A DNA stretch of 64,000 bases, taken from assembly GCF_040529185.1 (NCBI RefSeq), contig NZ_CP159510.1:2356001-2420000 (forward strand), written 5' to 3'. Source of the DNA: Sporolactobacillus sp. Y61. Its GTDB lineage: Bacteria > Bacillota > Bacilli > Bacillales > Sporolactobacillaceae. The first letter of the stretch is position 1; every line of letters begins with the position of its first letter. Below the pieces are notes generated by a model that was given only the letters and a program-made list of their open reading frames with translations, searched no databases and was not told where the DNA came from. Made by a program: the position numbers and the translations under genes. This document shows, one piece after another, positions 1 through 9,323 of the stretch.

Positions 1-318
1 CCCCCATTTATTTTTGGCGCCCCAATGGATTTCGGTAAGGTCACAAACATGGCCATGTATTCTGAAAAAGGAGGAACATCTGGGAAATCATGCCGCCGTC
101 CCTGAATAAGATGCTCATAAAATCGGATTATGTTATTCTTTTATCAGGAGGTGCGGCGTACATTCATGAAATGACTTCGTCCATAGACGACTGGCCCGTA
201 TCGTTATCCCGACACATTTTTCCCGCTCTTTACCATTCTACAGATCCATTTTCATGCATTTTTATGACAATAATAGGCTGTGCAGGAAATATGAATGTTT
301 AATGGGAGGTGATTTCAG
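1..318. other. 5' flank without a supported gene
   Basis: I see no convincing gene. A 70-codon frame at 90-302 has low-complexity composition, no recognisable family and no homology I can name, so I left it out. The 3' end carries the ribosome binding site of the following PAP2 gene (ggaggtgattt, about 305-315). Confidence 0.5.
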
Positions 319-852
319 ATGGCAGCGAAATCAATTGACAATCTCTATGAAGTAGAATGTCAGATCTTCAAAAGAATTAATTGCTACTTTGAACATAGAG
401 GCTTGTATATCTACTTTCGTCTGGTTACGAGTGTCGGTGGCGCTGTGACAGAAATACTGGCAGTCCTGCTGATACTGTTTTTTGCAGAGGGGACTTTGCA
501 CCGGACAGCGGTCGCTTGTGCCATATCTCTGACAGGAAGTCATATTATCGTACAGGTTCTGAAGAGACTTTTTCCAAGAAATCGTCCCTATCTGGCTCTT
601 GCCGGGGCAAAGGTCATGAAGAATCCACTCACCGATCATTCCTTTCCATCCGGGCATGCAACAGCCGTTTTTTCAGTGATTATTCCGTTAATTCTGTATC
701 AGCCGATGCTCGTTTTTCTTCTGCTGCCTCTTGCTCTGAGTGTGGCAACGTCGCGCATTTTCCTTGGGCTGCACTATCCGAGCGACGTGCTTGCCGGAAT
801 CAGTCTCGGAACCCTTACCGGACTTATCACATATTTTCAGATGATGTCCTGA
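319..852 (+). CDS. PAP2-family membrane phosphatase
   Basis: Integral-membrane phosphatase of the type 2 phosphatidic acid phosphatase family, expected to dephosphorylate a lipid phosphate such as phosphatidylglycerophosphate or undecaprenyl diphosphate at the outer membrane face. All three PAP2 motifs are visible in 177 residues: KRLFPRNRP near residue 76, PSGHATA near 111, and SRIFLGLHYPSD near 140, supplying the Arg, Ser-Gly-His and Arg/His/Asp catalytic residues. Hydrophobic helices surround these motifs. The ATG at 319 follows a strong site, GGGAGGTGATTTCAG. The gene stands alone and is followed by a bidirectional hairpin shared with the convergent hydrolase. The exact substrate cannot be told from sequence; PgpB/BcrC-like or YodM-like roles are all possible. 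Confidence 0.88.
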   Translation: MAAKSIDNLYEVECQIFKRINCYFEHRGLYIYFRLVTSVGGAVTEILAVLLILFFAEGTLHRTAVACAISLTGSHIIVQVLKRLFPRNRPYLALAGAKVMKNPLTDHSFPSGHATAVFSVIIPLILYQPMLVFLLLPLALSVATSRIFLGLHYPSDVLAGISLGTLTGLITYFQMMS

Positions 853-916
853 AGTAATTAGTCATTTCCCAACCCAGGTCTTCCGGTATCGCCCCGTTCA
901 TCTGATATAAAACAAC

Positions 917-952
917 GCCGGATCAGACCCCGATAAAAAGGTCTGATCCGGC
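917..952. terminator. Bidirectional hairpin between convergent genes
   Basis: A perfect 13-bp inverted repeat, GCCGGATCAGACC and GGTCTGATCCGGC, with a 10-nt loop. It is followed by CTCTTATT on the plus strand and by GTTGTTTTAT on the minus strand. It sits between the convergent PAP2 and hydrolase genes and probably terminates both. Confidence 0.7.
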
Positions 953-991
953 TCTTATTCATATATGAACAGCTGATCGGTCTGATGAACT

Positions 992-2077
992 TCAGCCTGA
1001 TACAGACTTTTTTAGCTGACTCTGAACAGGCCGTTTTTGATCCATATGTCTGTCAATAAAGTTAAATATTTTCATAAAGTATTCTTCTGGTGCAACAATG
1101 GCTGATGAGGCATGTGGTGCTTTATCCACAATCAGAAGTTCCTTTTCAACCGGAGCGGCATCATAGACTTTATGAACCATCTCTGTGGGAACATAGGTGT
1201 CATCAGACCCGTGAATAAACAGGATGGGCACTCTTGCCTTCTTTAGTTGTTCGACTGAAGACGCTTCATAAATGCTGAATCCTGCCTGCGATCTGACTGC
1301 CCGGTCAGCCAGCTGCATAACAGGGAAGCTGGGAAGATTAAACAGGTTTTTCAGTTCGTAGGCGAATTCATCTGCAACAGAAGTGTAACCACAGTCCTCG
1401 ATAATCGCAGTGACGTTGTCCGGAAGATTTTCTCCGGCGGTCATCATCGCCGTTGCTCCGCCCATGGATACACCATGAATAACAATTTTCGCAGCCGGAT
1501 CACGCTGAATCAGTTTATTGATCCATCTCAGGATGTCTTTACGATCCACCCAGCCCATGCCAACGTAATCCCCTTCACTCTTTCCGGAACCACGCAGATC
1601 CGGGCTGAGAATATTAAACCCGTGCTGAGAAAAATCCGGTGCATAATAAAACATACCGCTGCCTTCATTCATGTAGCCGTGAACCAGGATGGCCCATCGA
1701 TGACTGTCCGGATGCGGCAGGAACAAATAGCCATGCAACTTCAGGTTATCTTCCGATTGGATAAAGACATCCTGAGGCGGATAAGTTTCAACAAACTTAT
1801 CTTTCGAGGCTTTTATCACCTCCAGCCTTTCTTTGATCAACTGAGGCAGTTCATCTACGGGAATCTTCTGACTTAAATGATCGAGGAGCTCCGTTTTATC
1901 ATTCCGTTCGATAGCAAGTTTATAGAAATGTTTGCCTACTGCGTCCCCCGCTACTTTCAGAAAAGCAGCTGTGCTGGATAGAATCACCGATGAAAGAATG
2001 ATCCCCTTTTTCATAAACCATTTTCTTTTTTCGGGTTTCCGCAATTTATCCTGATCCTCCGTAAACCTCAATCCCAA
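992..2077 (-). CDS. Alpha/beta hydrolase, YqkD-like
   Basis: Serine hydrolase of the alpha/beta fold with one N-terminal hydrophobic segment (MKKGIILSSVILSS), so probably membrane anchored or exported. Visible elements are the oxyanion motif HGYMNEGSG, DLRGSGKSEG, the nucleophile elbow GVSMGGATAM, the acid region HGSDDTYVP and a terminal catalytic His in APHASS. Layout and length resemble Bacillus YqkD and related dienelactone-hydrolase-like proteins. The start is ambiguous: a GTG at 2086 overlaps its own ribosome binding site, whereas TTG at 2077 lies six bases after GAGAGGTG, which I prefer. A later ATG at 2014 would give the bare signal sequence but lacks a good site. Substrate unknown. 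Confidence 0.8.
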   Translation of the reverse strand: MGLRFTEDQDKLRKPEKRKWFMKKGIILSSVILSSTAAFLKVAGDAVGKHFYKLAIERNDKTELLDHLSQKIPVDELPQLIKERLEVIKASKDKFVETYPPQDVFIQSEDNLKLHGYLFLPHPDSHRWAILVHGYMNEGSGMFYYAPDFSQHGFNILSPDLRGSGKSEGDYVGMGWVDRKDILRWINKLIQRDPAAKIVIHGVSMGGATAMMTAGENLPDNVTAIIEDCGYTSVADEFAYELKNLFNLPSFPVMQLADRAVRSQAGFSIYEASSVEQLKKARVPILFIHGSDDTYVPTEMVHKVYDAAPVEKELLIVDKAPHASSAIVAPEEYFMKIFNFIDRHMDQKRPVQSQLKKSVSG

Positions 2078-2329
2078 TTTGCTCACCTCTCTTACATTCA
2101 GGTCACCATCAATATCATCATTTTTAAATGATTACCCTTTACTATATGATCAATTCGCCCAGATGTAAATGCGTCACTCCAACCATTCTGTAAAATGTTT
2201 TCGTCAGCTCTAAAGCTCCAATGTCCGTATCTCCAGAACATCCCTGTCTGCGATTCATGTTCCTGCCGGAATAAAGTGTGGAAACATTCCAAATACTTTC
2301 ATATTATATCACATTCTTCCATCAGATCA

Positions 2330-2359
2330 TTAGACTCTTTTTCCTCCCGATGCTACACT
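2330..2359 (+). promoter_or_regulatory. Putative sigma-A promoter of aldo-keto reductase gene
   Basis: TTAGAC (2330-2335), an 18-bp spacer and TACACT (2354-2359), 28 bases before the chosen start codon. The match is moderate. The rest of the divergent intergenic stretch 2078-2387 shows no gene. Confidence 0.4.
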
Positions 2360-2387
2360 GAAGGTAAAAATGCAAGGAGAGATGCAC

Positions 2388-3230
2388 ATGAGTTCTGATA
2401 TTCCGACTATCACGTTAAACGATGGATTGACACTGCCGGCGATAGGATTTGGTACATATAAACTGAATGGCGCAGATGGCGTACAAAAGATTCTAAGTGC
2501 AATTGATACAGGATACCGATTGCTTGATTCGGCTTTTAACTACGAGAATGAGGGCACGGTTGGCGAAGCAGTACGTCGCAGCTCAGTTCCCCGGGAAGAA
2601 CTGCGTATTACATCAAAGTTACCTGGAAGGCATCATAAATATCAGGAGGCCCTTCAGACCATTCAGGAGTCGCTGTTCCGTGCCGGCCTCGATTATTACG
2701 ATCTGTATCTGATCCACTGGCCGAATCCGAGTAAAGATCAGTATGTGGAAGCCTGGCAGGCACTTATTGATGCGAAAAAATGGGGACTGATCCGTTCGAT
2801 TGGCGTCTCCAATTTCCTGCCGGAACATCTGCAGCGGCTTATCAGTGAGACGGGGGTGACCCCGAGTGTGAACCAGGTAGAACTTCACCCTTATTTTAAT
2901 CAGGAAAAACAAAGGGCATGGGATAAGGAAAACGGTATTGTTACTGAGTCATGGAGCCCGCTGGGGCGTGCAAATCATCTTCTGCAGGATAAGACATTAA
3001 AAAAGATTGCTGCCGATCACGACATCTCGATTGCGCAGGTGATTCTTCGCTGGCATGTGCAGCTGGGTGCTCTACCGCTTCCAAAGTCTTCTTCCCCTGC
3101 TCGACAGCTGGAGAATCTGTCACTCTTCAATTTTTCATTAACTGATGATGAAATGAAGATCATTTCATCACTGAGCCGTCCTGACGGGCGTACGTTTGGT
3201 CAGGATCCGGCGAAATATGAAGAGTTCTAA
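2388..3230 (+). CDS. Aldo/keto reductase (AKR5-type, YtbE/YvgN-like)
   Basis: Cytosolic NADPH-dependent reductase of aldehydes and alpha-ketoaldehydes such as glyoxal or methylglyoxal. The 280-residue TIM barrel shows GFGTYKLNG near the N-terminus, the catalytic Asp and Tyr in DSAFNYENE, the Lys in ITSKLPG, the His in YLIHWPNP, the conserved IGVSNF, WSPLG and the cofactor segment LPKSSSP. Three in-frame ATGs occur at 2370, 2382 and 2388; AAGGAGAG lies six bases before 2388, so that start is chosen and the others overlap the ribosome binding site. It is a single gene with its own promoter and a strong terminator. The family call is firm; the physiological substrate is inferred. Confidence 0.9.
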   Translation: MSSDIPTITLNDGLTLPAIGFGTYKLNGADGVQKILSAIDTGYRLLDSAFNYENEGTVGEAVRRSSVPREELRITSKLPGRHHKYQEALQTIQESLFRAGLDYYDLYLIHWPNPSKDQYVEAWQALIDAKKWGLIRSIGVSNFLPEHLQRLISETGVTPSVNQVELHPYFNQEKQRAWDKENGIVTESWSPLGRANHLLQDKTLKKIAADHDISIAQVILRWHVQLGALPLPKSSSPARQLENLSLFNFSLTDDEMKIISSLSRPDGRTFGQDPAKYEEF

Positions 3231-3244
3231 ATCGTAACAACCAG

Positions 3245-3280
3245 GCAGGCCGACCGAAAATAGGTCAGCCTGCTTTTTTT
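3245..3280 (+). terminator. Rho-independent terminator
   Basis: GCAGGCCGACC and GGTCAGCCTGC form a stem with one mismatch and a 7-nt loop, followed by seven T. It ends the aldo-keto reductase transcript. Confidence 0.85.
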
Positions 3281-3452
3281 GTACGCGATAAAAAGTAAAT
3301 ATTTACTATAAATTTCAAACCCTCTGGAATGTCTGCGATACGCCAGCCGGCAAGTCTTTCTTTAATTCTCTGGTCTTCACATGCTGTCATAAATCCGCTT
3401 TTTCAAAAATAAAATAGATGAAGATAAACAAGCCTGGTCTGAAAGCAGGTGA

Positions 3453-4370
3453 TCATTGTACCCTTAATTTCAGATCAGGAAGCAGGCTCACTGAATCATC
3501 ACGTTTTAACCTCCGGAACTTCATCCCGGACAGACCCTGTTTCTCCAGAATGGTCCAGAGTAAATGGTTCTCTTCACCAGAGTCCATCTTCTTCCCTCCT
3601 GCTTCCAGCTGTCCCCTCGCAGATATCTGTTTATCAGATACATCAAACAGCCAGACGAGCTTTGCCAGCTTTTGCTCGTAACTTCGCTCATGCTCCCTCT
3701 TAAGGTGAAGAATCTGCCCTGAATGAATGAGATCCGATTGGAGCTGGTTAATTCTTCTGATCTGAGCAACCGTAACACCCGTGCGAAGTGAAATTTCTGA
3801 AAGCGTGTCACCTTTCTGTACAAGATAAGTTGATTTTTTCTTGCTTTCTGGGTGTGCGGACTTCACCCCTTCATTATGGAATTCCTTGCCGGGTATCTGT
3901 TTTTGTGAACGGGCGTTCCGGCCATGAGAGCTTATTTGCAGACGCCGGCCGGTAACGAATCTGGGTTCCCAGTATTTTGCCGCCCCGTCTCCGAAAATCT
4001 GTGTTTCCTGAACACCTGTGCGTTCGTTTTCCGAACTGATCATTCGACCGCCATCGATATAAATGCCAACGTGTGAGATGCCGTGACCAGAAGTATTAAA
4101 GAAGACCAGATCACCGGAGCGCAGATTTTTCTTTGCGACTGGTACTCCATAGCGGGCCTGGAGCGCGGAATGATGTGGTAAGCGAATGCCGAAACGAGCA
4201 AAAACTTTTTTGGTAAACCCGGAACAATCATTCTCTCCCCACTGGTAAGATGTATTCAGGTGCTTGCGCGCTATAGTGACAGGATGATCAGCCAGCGCCC
4301 GATGAGCCGGCAACGATCCGGCAACAATGACACCGCCTGCCAGTGCAATTGGCAGGATTGATTTTTTCAT
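3453..4370 (-). CDS. Secreted NlpC/P60 peptidase with LysM domain
   Basis: Cell-wall D,L-endopeptidase. A signal peptide (MKKSILPIALAGG through an AHRALA cleavage region) is followed by an NlpC/P60 domain with catalytic Cys in ENDCSGF and His in SGHGISHVGIY, then a basic linker, one LysM peptidoglycan-binding repeat (VQKGDTLSEISLRTG to GQILHL) and about 85 charged C-terminal residues of unknown role. The order is catalytic domain first and LysM second, the reverse of Bacillus LytE/LytF/CwlS. The start is the ATG at 4370, ten bases after AGGAGG; a longer frame from 4457 would bury the signal peptide. The gene is 305 codons and monocistronic. Role in wall turnover or sporulation is inferred from the family. 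Confidence 0.87.
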   Translation of the reverse strand: MKKSILPIALAGGVIVAGSLPAHRALADHPVTIARKHLNTSYQWGENDCSGFTKKVFARFGIRLPHHSALQARYGVPVAKKNLRSGDLVFFNTSGHGISHVGIYIDGGRMISSENERTGVQETQIFGDGAAKYWEPRFVTGRRLQISSHGRNARSQKQIPGKEFHNEGVKSAHPESKKKSTYLVQKGDTLSEISLRTGVTVAQIRRINQLQSDLIHSGQILHLKREHERSYEQKLAKLVWLFDVSDKQISARGQLEAGGKKMDSGEENHLLWTILEKQGLSGMKFRRLKRDDSVSLLPDLKLRVQ

Positions 4371-4513
4371 GCAGCCTGCGCCTCCTGTGTAAATGATACC
4401 GATGATGAGAACCGAACACTTATATAAAATAAATGACGGCATCCGCCGTCTTATCACTCAATGGATGATTTGTTTTCTGATTGTAACATAATGAAAAGAA
4501 ACAGAACCGTAAT

Positions 4514-5524
4514 TCAGGCGTTACGATCCATCAAAATGATCGCCTTAGTGATCTTTTCATTAATGTTTCCGGCCAGTACATCTGGTACATCATCAAGCTT
4601 CAGCCTGTGAGTAATCAGCCGCTCGGCATCAACCGTCTTATCCGAGAGAATCCGGATCGCGTCACGCATCGCATAGGGGTTGATAAAAGCTCCCTTAATG
4701 GTCAGCTCGTTGAAATAAACATCATAGGCATTGAGTGAAATGGTGTCATTCGGGCCTGCAACGCCGAACATCAGAATCTGACCGCCGCGTCGTGCAGACT
4801 GAATCGCCTGCTCCTGAGTAACAGGAAGGCCAACGCATTCGATGATTACATCATATTTCTCATCGTGCCTGGTTTCCTCAGGATTGAAAACCACATCCGC
4901 CCCAAGTGTTTTCAGGAGGTTAACTTTCTTCGGATTGTGCCCGCTGACGTCCACTTTCTTCAACCCGCGCTTTGCCAGAAGTTCAAGAAAAACCTGTCCC
5001 ATAAATCCGTCACCAATGACCAGTACTGACTGACTGGGTCGAATATCAAGTGAACGAAGGCCATGTACCGCGCAGCTCACCGGCTCCGCCATGGCAGCAG
5101 CCCCAAAACTGAGATTATCCGGAATTTTATAAACATTTGTTTCCGGTACATAAACATATTCTGCCATTCCGCCATTTCTTGTGACACCAATCGCTTCATT
5201 ATTTTCACATAGCTGTGGCTTATCTTCATGACAAAAGTCGCAGTACCCGCAGGGAATATTGGGGTCGATGGTTACCCGGTCACCGGGTTTGAAATCACTC
5301 TTTACTTCCGGTCCGATTGCCGTCACAATGCCGGAATTTTCGTGTCCGAGGACAATCGGAGGATCAGCCTGAGCAGATCCAGGCAATCCCTGGAACAGGT
5401 GCTTGTCTGTTCCGCATATACCGCATGCCATAACTTTTACTTTGACTTCATTGCTTGTTACAGGCTTATCAGAGATCTCCTGTTTTTTCATTTGTCTCGT
5501 TCCAGTTAAAACAAGGGCTTTCAT
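4514..5524 (-). CDS. Zinc-dependent medium-chain alcohol/polyol dehydrogenase
   Basis: Cytosolic NAD(P)-dependent oxidoreductase of the sorbitol/butanediol dehydrogenase group. Catalytic zinc ligands are the Cys in CGICGTDK, GHE in LGHENSG and a later Glu; the structural zinc loop is CGYCDFCHEDKPQLC with four Cys. The nucleotide-binding motif is GDGFMGQ. The residue at the end of the second beta strand, where NAD enzymes carry Asp, falls in VDVSGHN and seems not to be acidic, so NADP use is possible (my alignment by eye). It is 336 residues, normal for the family. AAAGGAG lies ten bases before the ATG. The YczE-like gene is 29 bases upstream on the same strand, so co-transcription is likely. 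Substrate not assigned. Confidence 0.85.
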   Translation of the reverse strand: MKALVLTGTRQMKKQEISDKPVTSNEVKVKVMACGICGTDKHLFQGLPGSAQADPPIVLGHENSGIVTAIGPEVKSDFKPGDRVTIDPNIPCGYCDFCHEDKPQLCENNEAIGVTRNGGMAEYVYVPETNVYKIPDNLSFGAAAMAEPVSCAVHGLRSLDIRPSQSVLVIGDGFMGQVFLELLAKRGLKKVDVSGHNPKKVNLLKTLGADVVFNPEETRHDEKYDVIIECVGLPVTQEQAIQSARRGGQILMFGVAGPNDTISLNAYDVYFNELTIKGAFINPYAMRDAIRILSDKTVDAERLITHRLKLDDVPDVLAGNINEKITKAIILMDRNA

Positions 5525-5553
5525 ATAAAACTAACTCCTTTCAGTATCACTTA

Positions 5554-6474
5554 TTAGTCACCGTCTGAGTTATCGTCCTTCGCGCGTCTTTCCTCTTCTC
5601 TTTTAAGCATCCCATACATTTTTCGGGAATTGATGACCAGTTTCCTGGCATCTTCGAAATCCTGTCGTGCCTGTTCCTGCTTCAGCTGCAATTGGAGATC
5701 CGTATACTGGGACAGTTTTTCCTGAATCTCAAGCGTCTGATTATAACTTTTTTTGACAATACCATACGTGAATCTCCCTGCCCCGGTGACCCCGTGACCA
5801 ATGGACTTGCCAGATGGCTGTTTACTGAATTCGACTAGTCCTGATATCAGACGATCGCTGAGAGATTTATCCCAGAAAGTGATCAGCGGACCGGCAAAGA
5901 ATGAAATAATAATCGTGGCAAGACCAATCGGGCCTCCGAAAAACAGTGCTGCCACCATAAATCCGATATCCTGAGCAACACGGCAGAAACGATACTTGAT
6001 ATGAAGACGGGTTGAAGCAATTGGGGCGAGAGCGTCATAAGGGGCAACTCCGAGATTCGTGCTCATATACAGGGACGTACCCAGAGTGAATAAAAGCAGA
6101 CCGAGAATTCCGTTCACAACACTTGTCAGCATGGAAGGCTCAAAATGAAAGATGGAACTGTATAATCCGGAAAACCAGTCGATCATGAATCCCGCTCCCA
6201 CCATGTTAATTACCGTACCGATACCAATCTTCTTACGATCCAGTAAAATCACGAAGATCATGATAAAGGCGTTTGCAATCAGCTGATACAATCCCAAACT
6301 CATGTTCAGTTTATGTGAAATACCTATATTTACAGCAGTAAAAGGGTCAAGGCCGATATTGCCCACTTTGCATAGAGTTGCGCCAAGTGCCAGGATAGCA
6401 ACTCCGACGAATGAAAAAATCGATTTTAAAAAAATTTCCAACCAGTGATGCTTGTTCTCCAAGCTCTCCGACAT
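5554..6474 (-). CDS. YczE/YyaS-family membrane protein with charged C-terminal tail
   Basis: About five hydrophobic helices fill residues 10-200 and match the YczE/YyaS/YitT group: glycine-rich NIGLDPFTAVNIG and NLGVAPYDALAP repeats, then FAGPLITF. The family function is poorly known; Bacillus YczE affects surfactin production post-transcriptionally. Unlike the usual 210-220-residue members this protein continues for about 95 residues of polar, probably coiled-coil sequence (LQLQLKQEQARQDFEDA, KREEERRAKDD). The ATG is preceded by GGAGGTTGACTGT. It heads a likely two-gene unit with the dehydrogenase downstream. Confidence 0.75.
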   Translation of the reverse strand: MSESLENKHHWLEIFLKSIFSFVGVAILALGATLCKVGNIGLDPFTAVNIGISHKLNMSLGLYQLIANAFIMIFVILLDRKKIGIGTVINMVGAGFMIDWFSGLYSSIFHFEPSMLTSVVNGILGLLLFTLGTSLYMSTNLGVAPYDALAPIASTRLHIKYRFCRVAQDIGFMVAALFFGGPIGLATIIISFFAGPLITFWDKSLSDRLISGLVEFSKQPSGKSIGHGVTGAGRFTYGIVKKSYNQTLEIQEKLSQYTDLQLQLKQEQARQDFEDARKLVINSRKMYGMLKREEERRAKDDNSDGD

Positions 6475-6586
6475 ACAGTCAACCTCCGTAATAAAATAAT
6501 TTTACATAAAAAGTATCTGAAATAAAAAAATGTTTCTCTTACTATTGTAACAGAACTTAGCCTATTATGTTTTTTGAATTTTGAAT

Positions 6587-6639
6587 AAAAAAGAACAAAC
6601 TGCTCTGCATTTATCAATTACCTGCAGAATAGCTTGTTC
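6587..6639 (-). terminator. Terminator or leader hairpin upstream of the YczE-like gene
   Basis: On the minus strand GAACAAGCTATTCTGCA and TGCAGAGCAGTTTGTTC form a 17-bp stem with three imperfect pairs and a 13-nt loop, followed by TTTTTTA. It lies 113 bases before the YczE-like start and 226 bases after the upstream gene. It may end the 187-aa gene transcript or act as an attenuator. The rest of 6475-6864 shows no gene. Confidence 0.6.
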
Positions 6640-6864
6640 ACGTTATCACTTTTTCATTCAGTTAAGAACCTCTTTTCATAAGACAGCAGCTTTGTGAGTT
6701 TGATGATTGATTTCTGATTTCTGCTCCTTATAGGGTCCGCTTTCCGTAAGCCTCCCCGCTCACGTCTTTACTGAGAGGTCGATTCTGACCCGGCTTCCCG
6801 CAGGAGCAGCGTATTTCTTGCTCCGGTCAGCATGAAGGATGAAGCTCGTTCATTTTTTTCATCA

Positions 6865-7428
6865 TTAATTCTGCAGTTTCCTCATATCAACGATAATGGA
6901 CAGCACTTTCTGTCTTCTGTTCATGATGGCGTATTGAACCAGGCAGACACTGATCAAAATAATGAGTACCGTTAATATGGCTGTCTCAAAGGCGTCAGGG
7001 AGCGAATCAGGACTTCTTAATGAGGCAATGACGACAGCTATCGCAGACAGGACAACTGCAGCAAATGGAAAGATTGTTCTTTTTGCCTGATTCAGCTGTC
7101 TTCTTAGCCTGTCCTCCAGATAATCTATTCGTGTATAATCCTTATGCTCATTGACGGGAAGAAAAAGAAAATCAGCTTTATCCATTTCTCGCCGGATGAT
7201 TCGCATTCTGAGATTCACATCCGTTTTCGCGTTTGCAAAAAGATAAATGGAATAAAGATAAAGGTGCGCTGCTTTGATCGAAAAGGACCCTCTCAGTGAT
7301 CTGATATAGCGTTTTCTATGATGTTTGAACCGATAGACGATCCACAACTGATTCAGTTTACTTATCAGAAAGCACAGTCCCGCAAGACAGACTATGCTTG
7401 TGGCAATGATCAATTGATCCATAATCAC
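6865..7428 (-). CDS. Membrane protein of unknown function
   Basis: I do not recognise the family. The 187-residue product has one N-terminal membrane segment (IIATSIVCLAGLCFLIS), a long basic and helical cytoplasmic region with many Arg/Lys (RRQLNQAKRT), and two adjacent hydrophobic helices near residues 120-165. Start is either GTG at 7428 or ATG at 7422; AAAAGGATGA lies just upstream of both. It stands alone between two intergenic stretches. Codon usage is like its neighbours, so it is probably a real gene. Confidence 0.6.
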   Translation of the reverse strand: MIMDQLIIATSIVCLAGLCFLISKLNQLWIVYRFKHHRKRYIRSLRGSFSIKAAHLYLYSIYLFANAKTDVNLRMRIIRREMDKADFLFLPVNEHKDYTRIDYLEDRLRRQLNQAKRTIFPFAAVVLSAIAVVIASLRSPDSLPDAFETAILTVLIILISVCLVQYAIMNRRQKVLSIIVDMRKLQN

Positions 7429-7801
7429 GAATCATCCTTTTCCCGATGAGTACTGAAGCGCTTTATTGACTCATCTCATATAACAATAAGGTGCTGCAAA
7501 ACCGGCTCAGAACCAGGTCCTTGTAAATAGCGATAACCTTCTGACAGCTTGTCTAAAGGGTCAGCCGGATTCCCGGAAGTCCGGTACTTCATTGCCGATA
7601 TCGTTTACGTATGTATCGTATCATATTTCTACTCCAGTTCGTGGAAATAACTCATATTTTTTAACGAGCACGGATGGAAAGTATAAAAATCCTATGGATT
7701 ATTGTGTAACGGCAACCAGGACCCATCCTGCGCCTGAAGTCCTGGCTCCGGAGAGTTTTCTCATACCTTTTTCCGTCCAATTTTTTACTTTCTTAAAACA
7801 C
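7429..7801. other. Intergenic stretch without a supported gene
   Basis: About 370 bases between two minus-strand genes. An 84-codon plus-strand frame at 7592-7846 lacks a ribosome binding site and overlaps a terminator, so it was not accepted. I see no RNA or repeat here. Confidence 0.4.
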
Positions 7802-7838
7802 AAAAAAAGCAGGGCATCTGATCCCCCGCGAAATGCTT
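7802..7838 (-). terminator. Putative terminator of the sugar transporter gene
   Basis: On the minus strand AGCA plus GGG pair with CCC plus TGCT around a loop, with a 6-nt bulge, followed by seven T. It lies about 60 bases after the transporter stop codon. Confidence 0.5.
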
Positions 7839-7895
7839 ATGGATGATGTTCTGTTTTTTCAGTATCCGGCACAATCAGGCTAATGCTAAATTCTG

Positions 7896-9323
7896 TTACA
7901 CATCATGGGATATACCCGACGATGCTGCTTTTTTCGACTCAGGATGATGATGTCGAAACTGGAATTCAAGTTGTTCAAGTGAATGTCCGCTCGTTTCCGG
8001 AAGACATATTTTGACAAACGTGATAGCGCAAACTCCAAAGATGACAAAGACAAAGAAAGTGAGAGACAAGCCAATGGCATGAAGCAAAATTGGGAAACTG
8101 AATCCAACAAAAAAGTTAGTGATCCAGCTGCAGAACACGCTGATACCCATTGCAGCTCCCCGGAGCCGGAGCGGAAAGATCTCCGACAGCATCAGCCAGG
8201 TAACCGGTGACACAGCGCCCTGCTGGAAAGCCAGAAAGGTTACAGTGAGTGTCAACACTATATAAGGCAATACGGATGTGCCCTGAAGTAAAAACACAAA
8301 GATGCCGATCAGGAAAAGAACAGACGTTGTCCCGATCACCCCGGTCAGAAGCATGGGCCGGCGTCCGACCCGGCCGAGCAGCCAGATACCGACAAAAGTG
8401 GCGAGAACCGAAATCACTCCATTTGCTATATTGCCGATTAACGCCGCTTCTGTACCGAAACCCGCGTCTTTAAGAATTTCCGTTCCATAATACATAATTG
8501 AATTGACTCCTGTGATTTGCTGAACAACTCCGATTCCGATTCCGATCAGAAGCAGACGGCGGATCCAGGGAACCAGGAAGTCTTTTGAGGTGACTTTTTT
8601 ATCTTCTGAGGCCGCATGCAGTGAAGCACGAATTTCATTCAGTTCGGACCTGGCATACTGTTTTTCACGGATTTGATGCAATACGCGCAGCGCATCTGCA
8701 ACCTTTCCCTTTGACGTAAGCCAACGCGGGCTTTCCGGAACGATCAGCATGCCGAACCAGAGAATCACAGCAGGAAGTGTCGCGACCACAAGCATATAAC
8801 GCCAGATGTGTGCATGCTCTCCGCCCACATTCCCAAGAATGGCGTTAACTGTAAAAGCGAGCAGCTGTCCGGTCACGATCATTAATTCATTCTGAGTGAC
8901 TATTCTTCCCCGCCGGTTTGCAGGAGACATTTCCGCAAGATATGCAGGTACAGTTACAGACGCTCCTCCGACAGCGAGTCCAAGCAGGACGCGGAATATG
9001 ATCATCCATGTGGCATCCGGTGAAAAGGTACATCCCAGTGTTGTGATAAAAAAAAGAACGGCAAGACCCATTATCGTTTTACGTCGGCCAAACCGGTCAG
9101 CCAGCCTGCCGCCGGACAGTGCGCCGAATGCTGCTCCAAGAAGAAGTGAACTTGTAACAAGACCGGTCAGCAGCGGGCTGAGATTCAGCTGGTCCTTTTG
9201 TGACATATATGGCAGTGCACCATTTATCACACCGGTGTCATAACCAAACAGCAGCCCGCCAAATGTGGAGACAATGGTAATAAAACGGAGAAAAGCATTT
9301 GAGGATCGTGATTTATCCTTCAT
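7896..9323 (-). CDS. MFS sugar porter (sugar:H+ symporter)
   Basis: Twelve-helix major facilitator of the sugar porter family (Bacillus IolT, YwtG, CsbC and AraE relatives), importing a monosaccharide or polyol with protons. Signature motifs: GYDTGVINGAL in helix 1, GGRLADRFGRRKT in loop 2-3, PESPRWL, QQITGVNSIMYYG in helix 7, GRVGRRP in loop 8-9, SEIFPLRLRG and PETSGHSLEQLE at the end. The start is ATG at 9323, seven bases after AAGGAGG; the longer frame to 9368 contains this site. The protein is 475 residues, normal for the family. It is monocistronic; substrate specificity cannot be assigned. Confidence 0.9.
   Translation of the reverse strand: MKDKSRSSNAFLRFITIVSTFGGLLFGYDTGVINGALPYMSQKDQLNLSPLLTGLVTSSLLLGAAFGALSGGRLADRFGRRKTIMGLAVLFFITTLGCTFSPDATWMIIFRVLLGLAVGGASVTVPAYLAEMSPANRRGRIVTQNELMIVTGQLLAFTVNAILGNVGGEHAHIWRYMLVVATLPAVILWFGMLIVPESPRWLTSKGKVADALRVLHQIREKQYARSELNEIRASLHAASEDKKVTSKDFLVPWIRRLLLIGIGIGVVQQITGVNSIMYYGTEILKDAGFGTEAALIGNIANGVISVLATFVGIWLLGRVGRRPMLLTGVIGTTSVLFLIGIFVFLLQGTSVLPYIVLTLTVTFLAFQQGAVSPVTWLMLSEIFPLRLRGAAMGISVFCSWITNFFVGFSFPILLHAIGLSLTFFVFVIFGVCAITFVKICLPETSGHSLEQLEFQFRHHHPESKKAASSGISHDV

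Noticed and set aside
90..302. 70-codon plus-strand frame before the PAP2 gene
   Set aside because: No family resemblance, composition unlike its neighbours, and no need to assume translation; only chance openness supports it.
7592..7846. 84-codon frame between two minus-strand genes
   Set aside because: No ribosome binding site and it runs through the transporter terminator.
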